Shown here piece after piece: positions 32,244-43,100 of a DNA stretch of 64,000 nt. Position 1 is the first letter of the stretch, and each line of letters starts with the position of its first letter. The DNA comes from Hoplostethus atlanticus (Eukaryota > Chordata > Actinopteri > Trachichthyiformes > Trachichthyidae): contig JAXDDX010000004.1 in NCBI GenBank assembly GCA_034670405.1, forward strand, positions 9,697,501 to 9,761,500, given 5' to 3'. Under the pieces are notes generated by a model. That model made no database searches. It worked only from the letters and a program-made list of their open reading frames with translations, and was not told the DNA's origin. Made by a program: the position numbers and the translations under genes.

Positions 32244-33932
32244 TTAGAAAATATACAAATACTGCACCTGAGTAGTCATCAGTGACTGTACATATTTGTA
32301 ACCATCTATTGACTCTGTAGCTACCGGACCGGCTAGGTCCGTGTGTACCATTTGTAAGGGAGCCTTTGCTCTTCTATCAGGGTTTCTATTTCTGGTTTGT
32401 GCAAATTTTCCCTGAATACATACCTCACATTCTTGGTTGGGTCTATCTGTCTTGCCCTTGATCTGCATACCTTCAACCACATTTTGCAATTTTAGTACAT
32501 CATCATAATTACAGTGGCCTAGTATCTCATGCCACGTCTGTACATCATGACAAGCGCTGCACTTGTCACTATTCTCACCTTCAGTGTGCAAATAATACAA
32601 CCTGTTGTACACATGAATGTTAAACCTGGTACCGTCTTTGTGTATCAAGGCATCTTTTTCCTGTTTGAAAACGACCGTGGCTCCACTGGCTGTCGCTGCT
32701 TTCACTGAGAAGATGTCCTGGGGGTATGACGGTATAAACAACGCCTTTCTCAGCGTAGTGGTATGTCGTCGTCCTCCACTGTCAACCAGGCAAACCTCTG
32801 CATCTCCCTTGCGTTGAGCGACGCCGTTGCACCGGGTACCGTCTGCCAGCTCTACGCTGTGCGTCTCTGGCTTGAACGTGTCGTCGAAGTTTTTGAACTT
32901 GGTGATGTCCGTGATGATGTGCGTGGTGGCTCCTGTGTCGACCATCAGGCCCTTCTCCTGGAAGCCGCGTGCTGGCTGCCGCTGGACCCTGGTTTCTCCG
33001 ACTTTTATCCTGAAGGCGTAATCTGCGTCATCGCCGCCGCCATCTTCTTCTGAGACTTTTCTCGCGCCATCCTGTCTGTCTTTACGCCTGCACGTGGCGT
33101 CTTTGTGTGTGTCACTTTTGCATTGACTACACCATGTCTTTCGCCGACATGCTCTCGCTCGGTGGCCTTTGGTGCCGCACTTAAAACACACAATATCTGC
33201 GTCGTCACTGTTCCTGTCATATGCACCTTGCTTGGCGGGACGCTGTCCGGGTCTCGCTAGAGTCTTCATCACGTTATAGCTCGACTCCGTCGTGCTTAAT
33301 TTCTCGGTGTCTTCAAAGCTCCGTAGTTTTGTCCTGAACTCTGTGAATGTTATATTGTCATCATTATGTGCCACGTGTATTGCAAATGGCCTAAACCCCT
33401 CAGGCAGTCCTTTTAAGACCATGGCTATCAGTAGGCCGTCGCCTAACGTTTCACCTGCGTTCCGTAGCGCGGTGATGGCGGTTTCTGCCCGTATGATATA
33501 GTCCGTGACACTTTCACTGTTCGCCTTCTGAAGCGATGTCAACATGGTGTACAAGTTTATTATCCGGGGTTTTCCCCTCCCGGCATAGTATCCCCTTAAT
33601 ATCTTCAGGGCCTCTCTTGCATTGTCGGGCGCATCCCTCATAATTAGCGAGAGGCTTTTATCGTCTAAAAGTTGTATTAGTTCAGCATATGTGTCGGCAT
33701 TTTTCTTGCCGCCTGCCGCTCTCTCTTCATCACCATTTGGTTCTCTTAGAATCGTATTCTTTAACCCTAATAGGTGAAGGTGTCCTAACACTTTGGTCTC
33801 CCACAGTTCATACTTATTCTCATCTCCGTCGAACATCAGTCGAGCCAACCTGCTTGTCCCTCGATGATCCATGCTAGCTTGTCTTGCTATCCCGTCAGCA
33901 CGCGGTTCGCTGCGACTTTCCGACGGTGACAA
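32244..33932 (-). CDS. copia Gag, protease and integrase N-part
   Basis: 562 codons on the minus strand. The N-terminal Gag (UBN2-like) region includes ARLMFDGDENKYELWETKV. A CCHC zinc knuckle CFKCGTKGHRARAC and a second Cys/His cluster follow at about residues 248-285. The aspartic protease motif is LMVDTGATTHI at about 330. The integrase HHCC zinc domain (HEILGHCNYDDVLKL to CEVCIQGK) and the first integrase Asp (VHTDLAGPV) come near the end. The frame closes at 32244 within the integrase core, where the sequence shifts into the frame of the next ORF. The first ATG is near the primer site, giving a short leader. Confidence 0.9.
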   Translation of the reverse strand: MSPSESRSEPRADGIARQASMDHRGTSRLARLMFDGDENKYELWETKVLGHLHLLGLKNTILREPNGDEERAAGGKKNADTYAELIQLLDDKSLSLIMRDAPDNAREALKILRGYYAGRGKPRIINLYTMLTSLQKANSESVTDYIIRAETAITALRNAGETLGDGLLIAMVLKGLPEGFRPFAIHVAHNDDNITFTEFRTKLRSFEDTEKLSTTESSYNVMKTLARPGQRPAKQGAYDRNSDDADIVCFKCGTKGHRARACRRKTWCSQCKSDTHKDATCRRKDRQDGARKVSEEDGGGDDADYAFRIKVGETRVQRQPARGFQEKGLMVDTGATTHIITDITKFKNFDDTFKPETHSVELADGTRCNGVAQRKGDAEVCLVDSGGRRHTTTLRKALFIPSYPQDIFSVKAATASGATVVFKQEKDALIHKDGTRFNIHVYNRLYYLHTEGENSDKCSACHDVQTWHEILGHCNYDDVLKLQNVVEGMQIKGKTDRPNQECEVCIQGKFAQTRNRNPDRRAKAPLQMVHTDLAGPVATESIDGYKYVQSLMTTQVQYLYIF

Positions 33933-33959
33933 ATCCTTAAACTTCTCCCTGAATGACTC

Positions 33960-33973
33960 CTGGGCCCATAACC
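33960..33973 (-). other. copia primer-binding site, internal initiator-tRNA-Met match
   Basis: The plus strand CTGGGCCCATAACC directly abuts the LTR. It is identical to the anticodon stem-loop region of eukaryotic initiator tRNA-Met (CAT anticodon inside GGGCCCATAACC). The minus (element) strand is therefore complementary to an internal tRNA segment, not to its 3' end, as in Drosophila copia, which primes from a half-tRNA. Confidence 0.85.
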
Positions 33974-34294
33974 TGTTGACGTTAAGGATGGCAGCTTCCT
34001 CATACGTTGCACTCGGAGAGAAATAGTTGGGACGGAGACGATGAACTCTTTATTTTTCTTCAACACCACTTGTACATCTTTACGCTCAGCCGAGCTAACT
34101 TAGCAAGACCATAAAACATGTGCATCAGGTGAACACACCCTCATTTACATATGACGCAAGCCTGGGTCCTTACATAGCGCCTCACAGTGGTACAATAATA
34201 ATACTGCATCCCTTCTGTGAACTTGGGTACAGAATAGACAATCTATTTATATATATATAACAACTGAGGACATATTTAAACATTTCGCTTAACA
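33974..34294 (-). repeat. copia LTR (5' LTR in element orientation)
   Basis: 321 bp, TG...CA ends, nearly identical to 29405-29737. Confidence 0.93.
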
Positions 34295-35189
34295 ATCGTT
34301 ACTCTGGTTTTATTTTATTTTTTTAAATGAACTGACGGTGTGAACCTGGGTGATTTATGCAAACAGCCAGTGTTGGCGATCAAACATGGAAATATGCATT
34401 CAGCCTCGCGACTGTATTATTGTCAAAAGCACCGCGTCCGGTACGAGCCAAGTTCTCCAAGTAACTCGGCTGACTTTAGATATTTTACAAACCGAGGTAG
34501 GAGCGAGCCGATGGAAGAAAACCTAACCGGTGTAGAAGCAGTGAGAGTCGCGAGCTGTTAATCCCTGTGGACAGCGTGGCTGTGACGATGGACAGATTGT
34601 GTTGTGTGGCGTGGCAGCAGCAGTGAACTATGTATAGGCTCTGTGTAGTAGAGCAGCTCCGTGTGTGGCTGCCTATCGCGGAACGATGTGGACACAGCTA
34701 CCCAATGAGGATTTTCCTTCATCACGAGTACAGATATTGACAAATTTTACTCGGATGATACTCGTGCTCGTAAAAAGTACATTATCCGTACCGGATACTC
34801 GTTTCATCCGAGTATTCGGCTCAACCCTATTATCTAGCTATATAATACATTTTGACATTATAACATCACTAGCTAGTATGTCAAACGATTGTAATTTACC
34901 TGGCTTGAAACGACGTTTGGGGATAGTTAGTAGAATAAGAGTGATATATATATATATAGCTCTAGCGAGCAGCCCCCTCTGTTGGCCAAAACAAGCACAA
35001 CGCGATTGAGACGTCAACCGGTAGGCTCTGCTGCCCGGTCTTTCTTGCCACGTAAAATATTATTTCACTTTGCGGTCTGTTTTTAACGCACAGTTAAAAA
35101 CGAGGACATTTCCGGGGACAGCTCCAGCCGGGGACAGGCCACCAAAAACGGGGACTGTCCCCGGAAAACGGGGACGTCTGGTCACCCTA

Positions 35190-35230
35190 GTCCACAGAGA
35201 AGGGAACAACATCATTGAGGCTCTGTATTC
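35190..35230 (+). pseudogene. scrambled isyna1 coding-exon fragment
   Basis: GTCCACAGAGAAGGGAACAA matches isyna1 at about 48510-48530. It is followed immediately by TTGAGGCTCTGTATTC, which in isyna1 (48475-48490) lies upstream of it. The order implies two partial copies of the exon joined head to tail. It is flanked by hAT ends on both sides. Confidence 0.8.
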
Positions 35231-35243
35231 TAAGGTGACCAGA

Positions 35244-36529
35244 GGGGTGTTCCACGAAGCGAGTTTACCACTTATCCAGGCTTATTTCGCTTAGTCTGGC
35301 TCATTTTCAGGTTTATTCGGTTCCACAAAGCAAGCTCAGCATAGTTCAAGCCAAGTTGCTGTGGCAACTTATGCTTCCAAACTAGCCTGCCTCGGGGCAG
35401 GCTAGATATCAGGCTAAACCACAGTTGAAGCTTAATCGGTACTCCCGTAACACTGATCCGACTGAAACGCAATGATTTTCAAACAAGGTTCCGCCATCCT
35501 AATGTTCAACACTATTACCCTAGACCCTACACTATCAGACATAAAATGCAACGTTAATAGAAAATAAAAAATATAAAATGATGTAGGCTGTATCGGGGAT
35601 ACAGTCACGGTTACACAATATTATTTTATTTTCTAAATTATTTTTATTTAACAAATTCATTGAAATAATAAAGTATCTTGAATATATGTCAAGATGTTTC
35701 CTCGGTTGCTAGGAGACGCATTCACTGTTTCTGTATGGGATTTACAGTCACTGTAGAACACGCTTTCAACCGATCAATTTCCAGGATGGAAACAACCGAT
35801 TTCATAAAAATATAATAAAAGTAAGAACCAGCCCGAACAGCTCAGTCAGTAGAGCATGAGACTCTGTCTTAAGGTTGTGAGTTCGATCCCCATATAGGGT
35901 CCAGTACAGTATGATGATTGTAATGTAGTAAGATGAAACCTTACGTACAGCCTTTACTACATAATTTATGGCGATAGATAGTACATTTACAGTCTTGAGG
36001 TTTCATATATGGCATGGTTTCATTTATAATATTTTTAGCTTTTCAGTTCTTTAATATTGTTGGAACACATGATATTAATAAGGTCTATACAATTTGTTCA
36101 TTTTTAATTCAACAATTACTTACGCATTCAATCTAGCAGCAATTCGTTGACAATCTTTCTCTCTCCCTTTATTTATGGCAATCGTATTTCCCTTTTCATT
36201 GTAATATGGCTGAATTCTCCATAGACCTCCACTAAAAGTCGCTGTTCAGTGGCCGTGAACATTGCGGCTCTGTCTTTACCGTCATTTTTCGCCATGATGA
36301 ATCGATCAGATCCATGATCGACCTCTCGGGCTGCTTAAATAAACTGTGTATAAATGTGCACGCGCAATTATCTGGATTGCTTGAGCCTGGCTCGGTTTAG
36401 CCCGATCACGGTAGCTTGACTTGGGCTTCGTGGAACCGCTTTAGCCCCGATTGATTTGTTACGTTAATTCAAACCAGGCTTGCGAGGTTAATCGCCGCTT
36501 TTCTAAGCCTGCTTTGTGGAACAGCCCCC
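35244..36529 (-). mobile_element. Harbinger-like non-autonomous element with SANT/Myb-like gene relic
   Basis: Ends GGGGTGTTCCACGAAGC and GCTTTGTGGAACAGCCCCC are imperfect inverted repeats, flanked by AGA on both sides (35241-35243, 36530-36532); the related undisturbed copy at 28150 shows a single site. On the minus strand from 36295 a frame MAKNDGKDRAAMFTATEQRL is followed, after a frameshift, by KGNTIAINKGREKDCQRIA. This resembles the Myb/SANT-like accessory protein of PIF/Harbinger-type transposons. No DDE transposase is present. Confidence 0.65.
35831..35900 (+). pseudogene. tRNA-Lys-like pseudogene
   Basis: The 5' half (GCCCGAACAGCTCAGTCAGT, then AGAGCATGAGACTCT) closely follows eukaryotic tRNA-Lys, and a T-loop GTTCGATCC is present. 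The anticodon arm is altered (TGTCTTAAGG) and does not fold normally, and the acceptor stem is imperfect. It lies within the Harbinger-like element, so it may have been picked up or be a SINE head. Confidence 0.6.
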
Positions 36530-36895
36530 AGATTTCTGAAATGAAAACCGGGGACATTTCTAGTTCGGCGGTCAATATATCATTAAAATTTGCAATGTTA
36601 TTATCTATTAAATAAAAAAGGGGGACAATTCCGGTTTCATGTATTTTGACCACTGTTGTACTGTCAGACATCCCAAGTGAGAAGCCCCTGACTGCAGTGT
36701 GCAGTTCGGGGCCGTGCTCGATGTGGGCGGAGTCAAACATTTGACGGCCAACTTGCAGTCCCCTGCCGTCAGGGGTACTTGTGTAGTGGAAACTCTGGGA
36801 GTTAACCAACTGAAGAGATCACACTAAATTCACGTAGTCCCACCAAATGGCGCGCATTTCATATCATATCACTTTCTTTCTCATTGACAGGGAGC

Positions 36896-38883
36896 ATGTC
36901 GTCTGGAGCAGTCCTAGTTCTGCATTGTCTGCTGGCGGTCTCCCCAGAAGGTGAGAGAGATTTTACAGTATGTTACCTAAATGTGATGTGTATAATGTAT
37001 AGGGCTTTACCTGTAGCACAGTGGATGATAGTTGTATATGTAGTTATGTAATACTCTAAATACTATGTAATGTAATAGTATTGGATTAGGTCTGAATTTG
37101 AATTCCCGTCTGCACTTAGCGGGACGAAGGCGCCATCGAGTGATCCGCGGTTAAGCACCATACACGTGTGGATATTTTTCCTCAGTATAGTGCAAAAACA
37201 TTTGAAGTTTTGTGTTCCGAAGACTTGAGATGGACACCTGTATGCATATTGACAAATGCATATTCAAGACTCACAAGACAGGATTTGTACTTTTTTGCTG
37301 TACACAAATCTTTTTCAACATTTGTGACTGGGAAAAAACATTTGTAAATTGTATTTGGAATCATATTTACTCCATAGTAATTGCCAATCTGCAGCAGAGT
37401 GAATGTCAAAAGTAAACTTACCAACCCCAAATACACACACAGTCAAATCCTACATCTCTTGTATTCTGTCAATTCCTCCCCCAGGTCTGTCGAACCCAGC
37501 TGTCGATCTGTCGATTATACGAACCCAGCAGACTGTGATGGCAGCAGTAGGAGAGGAGGCCCATTTCAGCTGTCAGCTCATGCAGTCTAAAGATGTTCTT
37601 CAAGTCATGTGGCAGAGAGTTTACCCTAAGCAGAAAGTGATTCTTGCCACCTATGACAAATCAGTTGGCCCCAGGGTCTATCCTCCCTTTGTGGATAAAG
37701 TGGAGTTTCAAGAGATAGGACTGCAGAACTGCTCCATCGTCCTCAGGAGGGTAACGAAGCAGGACAAGGGTTGCTATCGGTGCTTGTTCAGCACGCACCC
37801 TGATGGAGCCCTAACCCACAACATGTTCCTCAACGTCTATGGTAAAGCTGGTGTTGGTGTGTTTATGTGAACTGAAGCAAAATACATGGAAGAGAAACAT
37901 TGTTGATGATCAGATGATGATTCTGCTAGATTAGGAACCATGTGTGACACAGAAGGAGTTGTTTTTTGACAGTCTGAATAGATTTCTTTGGAGGGAAGTA
38001 AGCTGTTTGATCAACTTATTGTTCAACAAGAAAACTCCTCTGTGTTCAGTATTTAGTGCAACATTTGCAACATATACTCTGACAAATACTGGTCATGGAC
38101 ATTATGCTGTATGTCATGGAATAGTCTTGGAATTTGATTATCAAAAAGCTGCAGGAACCCTGGATAAACCTTTTAAAAACTGATGTGTTTATTCTTTCTT
38201 TTTGTGCAGAGCAACCTGAACCCGTACTACACGTCACAAAATCAAACTCTTCTGGAGAGTCATTGGTGTCCTGCTCCATTACGGGGCAACCGACTCCAAC
38301 ATTAATGCTGATCGGGTCTTCAGACTACAGCACTGTCAGTGTCACCAACGCCAATGGTACAGTCACTGTCACTGCTACCGCTGCTCTGTCAGGTTTCCAT
38401 GGTAACAGTACACAGGTCGGGTGTGTGGTGCGACTGTTTTCTGGCGCTGTCATGGAGGTGTTCACAACGATTCCTGATGCCGATCGATCATTTACTGGTG
38501 AGAATCACTTTCAATACTAGATTGTGATTTAATGTCTGAGGTGAGAAACACAGACAGACAGACAGGCAGACAGATTATCCATTACTTTATGATGCTGATG
38601 TTGTGGAGGCTGCTTTTTCCAGGGTTTCCAGCTCTGCTCAGCACATCTGGACCAGCTGAGAGTGGTTTCAGTAAGTTCATGTTCAGTTGATCTCAACTCA
38701 ATATTGCCATCGGTCTTGTAGTTCTTTCCTCATGAAGGTTGAGTGTGCCACATCAGCAATTGTCATCTTTTTCTCATAGGTGCCACTATGACTGCTGTAG
38801 TGGCTGCTTGTACTGCTGCTGGTGTGCTTGTCTTCATTCTTCTAGTAGTGTTCTTCATTCTTCACTCAAAACAACGTAATTAG
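36896..38883 (+). CDS. CD200-like (OX-2 membrane glycoprotein-like) protein, five exons
   Basis: Exons 36896-36950, 37485-37841, 38210-38497, 38623-38670 and 38780-38883 all join in phase 1, the rule for immunoglobulin-domain exons, giving 283 residues. Exon 1 encodes a signal peptide (LVLHCLLAVSP). Exon 2 is a V-type Ig domain: FSCQL, VMWQRVYP, ILATYDKSVGP and DKGCYRCLFSTHPDG. Exon 3 is a C-type domain (LVSCSIT, TQVGCVVRLFSG) with N-glycosylation sites NSS, NGT and NST. Exon 4 is a short stalk. Exon 5 has one transmembrane helix (TAVVAACTAAGVLVFILLVV) and a tiny tail ending KQRN. The IATY/LATY and CYxC..YPDG pattern resembles CD200, which binds an inhibitory receptor on myeloid cells. Other fish Ig-superfamily paralogues cannot be excluded. 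It sits between the two isyna1 promoter copies. Confidence 0.82.
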
Positions 38884-39349
38884 CAGAACAGGTAACCGCC
38901 TCAACACAACCTTTGTCTTACAGCTCTCTTAAAGGTGTGAAGTGTAGCACCTTTAAGTTTAAACATCAATACATCATTGTCACTTTAATTGTACCTTGGT
39001 ATAATCACCATAACACATGAGACCATGATTTGAGGGATTTCTATCTCACACTAGTGGTATTGTTATTGGTTCAAAATTAAGATCACATTTCCCATGAACC
39101 CTGCTGCTTCCTGTTACAAAGAGGATGTTGCTCCTTTGGTCAAAAGTTTTCTGTTTCGCTTTCCTGAAGAGGATCAACATGTTGGAAGTGATTATTTTCC
39201 ATCAGTCTTTCTCTCCTTCCTCCATCTGTCGTTGCCACAAACTCAGCTTTAGCTCAGTTAGCGCTGGAAGAACAGCGCCCTCTTCCTGTTTTGTGCCGTA
39301 AAGCAATCCAGCAGATTTCCCTCCAAATCGACCCGGTGGCACCACAATG

Positions 39350-40710
39350 TTAAAGGGGGGGTATTGTACTCATTTTGGGCTATTTAAACTGTTCCTGGGG
39401 GTCTTTACAAGACGTTTGTGAAGTCTATATCAAAAAAAATCCTAAAACCAGCTTCTGTGGTGTGTGTTTCAGTCTCTTATTTTCTCCATTGTAAAGAACA
39501 GGCTGTTTTGAGGGCGTGGAGGTTGTATGTAATGAGCACTGCTCTGATTGGCCACGGCGTGAGGCGGCCAATCAGAGCAGTGCTCTGGTGTGTGCATCCA
39601 AACAGCACAACCAAACGCGATTGTACTAATGGTGGCTAAAGTTTACCAAGCCTGACACGTTCGACAGACTTATAAAACAGACACTGGTCCCAACAAATAA
39701 CTTTAAGATGAGTCCTGATTCCAACTAATAACTTTACTTTTACTTTACTTTACTTTTAATGACTCCAGCTTTAGTTTTCTTACTTCTTCCATAAGCCCGT
39801 GGCTGGGCTAGCCACGGGCTCGTTAGCTAACCAGCAGTGAATATACTAACCAGACTAATTTGGTAAATTAAATCAAAACATGGTGACACTTACAGATTCC
39901 AATTTTGCAGATGGGTCACGTACCTTATGAATTGCTCCATCTTTAAGCTTCAATTTAGATGCTAATCCTGCCGTTGCTCAAGCAGTCTGAGGACTGATCA
40001 TCACAGAAAAAACTGTAGCCGTTGCCGTTAAAAATAACGGCGTTTTCGCGTGTTGGGAGACTGTGCAGGGATTTATGTTGCTGCCTGCATCCTACAAAAT
40101 AATAACTGGAGAGTTGATATATCTCCGTAGATATGTTGTTGTTTTAGCTTCACTCGTCGCAAAGTAATGGTGCATTCCAGTGTACTCGGAAAAAACGGCG
40201 TCCGAATGTGATACGCGCCGATTCTATTCACTAATGGCGCTGTAGTAGTTGATGTTGAGTTTAGATGCTTGTAACATTCTGAGACTTACCATACAAACAT
40301 GAGTTTGCTGCGGGCGATTATGTTTTCCCGAGCAGATGCACTGGAACACATTTAGATTGGAAGTTAGGAATACCGACTTGGAATTATCGATTTCCGAGTA
40401 CAATGGAATGCACCATAAGCAACGGCTTGCGGCACTGCCTTCATGCCGTAAATGGGATTGGTAATGCCGTAAATGGGATTGGTTGTTCACCTGGGCGTGG
40501 GCATGCTCTGAGAGGGGCTGGATTAGCCCCTTATGACGTCCAAAGGAACCACTTTCTGAAACGGGCTGTTTTTCTCCTATCTTTGGCACCGTTTTTGGAA
40601 AAAGGAAAATACAGAAAAACGAATTTTCTCAGCTGCTTAGGGAAATAATTTCCTGTGGAACATGTATAAGCGCCAGGAATAAACCGTTTTCCATAATATG
40701 GGACCTTTTA
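39350..40710. mobile_element. TTAA-flanked MITE-like element (piggyBac-type boundary)
   Basis: Bounded by TTAA at 39350-39353 and 40707-40710, with partly similar inverted ends (AGGGGGGGTATTGTACTC versus AAGGTCCCATATTATGGA). Internal hairpins include 39539-39580 (CTGCTCTGATTGGCC arms, 15 bp perfect) and 39794-39820. A 20-bp tandem repeat ATGCCGTAAATGGGATTGGT lies near 40433-40472. No transposase. Confidence 0.6.
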
Positions 40711-41139
40711 AAATGAACATGGTAGTGATTTATTGATACATTGATACATTGTTACAGTGCTTCATCAATCTTTACTGTTGTCTGTCATGCTGATGCCGAC
40801 ATGCCAGTTTCCCTATCTACCTACCAACCTACTTTCCTAATAATAAGCTGTCTACCTACCAACCTAACTATCTAGCACTCATACATGGAGGCAGTCATGA
40901 TGCTTATCCCATATATTCTGATTTTGCACCACTGTGTCTTCATAGTTGGCACTTTTATCACGAATTAATTTAGCGATAGAAATATGTACAGGAGAATGTG
41001 TTAATAAGAGGGGAGATGTATTAACTGTTTTTCCTTTTTATCTCAAGGACCCAAGAGCCTTTCGTCACGCAGGAGAACGAACAGGTCAGTCTACAGCCAA
41101 CTCCTCAGAAGGAAAAAATGAAACTAATATATTATTAAT

Positions 41140-41995
41140 ATATTGTAAATAGGGTTGCTTCCTTTTACTTTTTGCTGTAAATATTGTTGCTTCTTTATAT
41201 TGTATATTCTGTTGTTTTTTGCACAATCCCGTAAGCATTGCCACTTTCATTTCACTATACATTCTATATGTGTATGTGACAAAGTTCTTGAATCTTGAAT
41301 GTTGATTGTGGACTTTAGGAGGACACAACAACAGAGGACGTACTAAGATCTGACATGGACAACACACACTGACACTCTGGTGAGGAAGGCGAGGCAGCGC
41401 CTTTACCACCTCAGGCAACTGAGGAAATTTAAAGTCTCCCGGAGGATCCTTCAGTCCTTCTACTCTGGAGCTGTGGAGAGCATCCTGACAGGAAGAATCA
41501 CTGCCTGGTTTGGTAACAGCTCCGCTCAGGACAGGAAGGCTCTGCAGAGAGTAGTGCGTTCGGCTGAACGCACTATTGGAACTACACTCCCCACCCTGCA
41601 GGACTTATACACCAGGAGGTGCAGAACCAGAGCCTGCAGGATCATGAAGGATCCTCACCACCCCAACAACGGACTGTTTCAGCTGCTGCGGTCAGGCAAG
41701 CGCCTCCGTAGTCACGCTGCCAAAACAGAGAGACTGAGACGGAGTTTCTTTCCTCAGGCCATCAGGACTGTGAACTCTGACCTCACCAGGGCCCCCACCA
41801 AGACACACACACTGCCCCTCTTATGCACACACACACTTAGGTAAAGACTACACATAATTTATAATTTATATTATATTATACATACAATTTCCCTTTTTTA
41901 CTATATTTTTTATAAAGTGCTCTTATTGTAAATATTGTGTTGTTTTTTATATAGAGCTCTTAAAAAAACTGACATTGTAAATATTGTGTTGGTTT
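41140..41995 (+). mobile_element. L2-type LINE 3' fragments
   Basis: 41140-41300 looks like the 3' UTR end of one LINE (TTTTGCACAATCCCGTAAGC ... TTCTTGAATCTTGAA). A second fragment then encodes the C-terminus of a LINE reverse transcriptase in one open frame (41380-41844): VSRRILQSFYSGAVESILTG, ITAWFGNSSAQDRKALQRVV and FFPQAIRTVNS. It lacks the catalytic core, so it is a 5'-truncated insertion. It ends at the border of the right-hand isyna1 duplication. Confidence 0.82.
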
Positions 41996-42014
41996 ATTGT
42001 AAATATTAATAGTT

Positions 42015-42184
42015 TAATAATAGTTTAATAATCAATATAATATAATAGGATAGAATAGACTATAACTTTAATTGTCAGCCAAAATGAACTTTTTGCCTGA
42101 TTTAGAAATGGTAGATCTACTTATTTTTACACTGGAAGTTTGCACAAATATGAATTATTTTATATATATATATATATATATAAT
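42015..42184 (+). repeat. right duplication copy, distal block
   Basis: Matches 26510-26640 almost base for base (for example GACTATAACTTTAATTGTCA), then runs into an AT microsatellite where the hAT begins. The stretch equivalent to 26640-26745 is lost. Confidence 0.85.
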
Positions 42185-42662
42185 ACTAGTGATACTAGTG
42201 AATCGATTCAGTATGAAAAACGAGAATCCCGTGGTTACTGCGGGCTCCCCGCTCTCTCCCACGACAAGCAAAGAACCACGTTACCATACAGCGTAATAAC
42301 GGGTATTATATTTACATAATAATTTGATATTATGTTTCTGTACTGTTTGTGGCTTAAAATGCATGTGATGTTTCCTATGTTGTAATGTGATAGTGTTTTA
42401 TTTTGTCCACGATGGGGCGCTCTGGTTGATTGTTGTAATATGGGGGGCTCTTGGTTCGTTGTATGCTTAAAAAGACCGGTAGACTAGGAGAGCCCAGGTT
42501 TTGGCTGCGGTAACTGAGAGAGCAACATGTATCACTGAAGTTCAATAAGCTCATTAAAGAATTCAAATACTACTCTTCTGTGTTGGAGTTTGATTTCGGA
42601 ACAGTTTCCAAGATCAAACTTCTTACATTTCTTATTCCTATTTATTTGTTATCAAGGGCTAT

Positions 42663-42663
<1 letters not shown>

Positions 42664-42695
<32 letters not shown>

Positions 42696-42708
42696 GGGGG
42701 GGGGGGGG
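42664..42708. repeat. (GATA)n followed by G tract
   Basis: GATA units run into about 13 consecutive G residues. Confidence 0.9.
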
Positions 42709-43100
42709 CCTGGACTCATGCTGACTGAGTCTCCATGGAGATTGTAGATAAGGGAGGTGGTACCACCAGACCAGAGGGCCGCATCCCCCATCTCTGTCTC
42801 TCTCTCTCTCCCTGTCTCACACAGACACTTTTTAAGTTGGAATCCAATTAACTTTCACATTATTGGAACAAAACTCAACTGACAAAACTGTAATGCATCT
42901 TATGTAATTCATACATGGATTAAAAATGAGAATAAGTAGTTGATATAAGCTAAAAGTTTTCATGTAAATTAAGTACCCATCCACCAGGTTAGTTGTTCCA
43001 ACTCCACCCCTTTATGACACCTCTCACCCCCAAAGATCACAAAAACACCTTAACAGTCAGAGAGGACAGAAAACCTCATTAGTTAAGAGAGAGACGAAAG

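Larger units (their letters stand above)
29405..34294 (-). mobile_element. Ty1/copia LTR retrotransposon, nearly complete
   Basis: LTRs at 29405-29737 and 33974-34294 begin TG and end CA, and the whole is flanked by a 5-bp duplication ATCGT (29400-29404, 34295-34299). The gene order on the minus strand is gag, protease, integrase, RT, RNase H, as in Ty1/copia (integrase before RT). A primer site and a G-rich polypurine tract (minus strand AAGTGGGGG next to 29737) are present. The LTRs differ by only a few substitutions plus an 8-bp and a short AT indel, so insertion is recent. One frame change in the integrase region splits the coding sequence. Confidence 0.95.
28150..35189. mobile_element. 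hAT-type element split by a Ty1/copia insertion
   Basis: Inverted ends TAAGGTGACCAGA (28150) and TCTGGTCACCCTA (ending 35189) are flanked by a perfect 8-bp duplication GTCCACAG (28142-28149 and 35190-35197) that splits isyna1-like exon sequence. Without the copia insertion the element is about 2.1 kb. No transposase is recognised. The right end carries repeated CCGGGGACA/GTCCCCG motifs. 28291-29399 and 34300-35100 hold no recognisable gene. A second, 3'-truncated copy starts at 35231. Confidence 0.85.
35231..36664. mobile_element. second, truncated hAT copy hosting a Harbinger-like element
   Basis: Begins TAAGGTGACCAGA like 28150. After the nested insertion (35244-36529) it resumes TTTCTGAAATGAAA... 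and parallels 28160-28290 (TTCGGCGGTCAATATATCAT, GGGGGACAATTCCGGTTTCA) before ending at about 36664. No right terminus is seen. Confidence 0.75.

Noticed and set aside
29827-33932. Host gene or integrated virus with an envelope
   Set aside because: Domain order, LTRs and 5-bp target duplication are those of a Ty1/copia retrotransposon; no envelope-like frame exists.
35831-35900. Functional tRNA-Lys
   Set aside because: Altered anticodon arm and imperfect acceptor stem.
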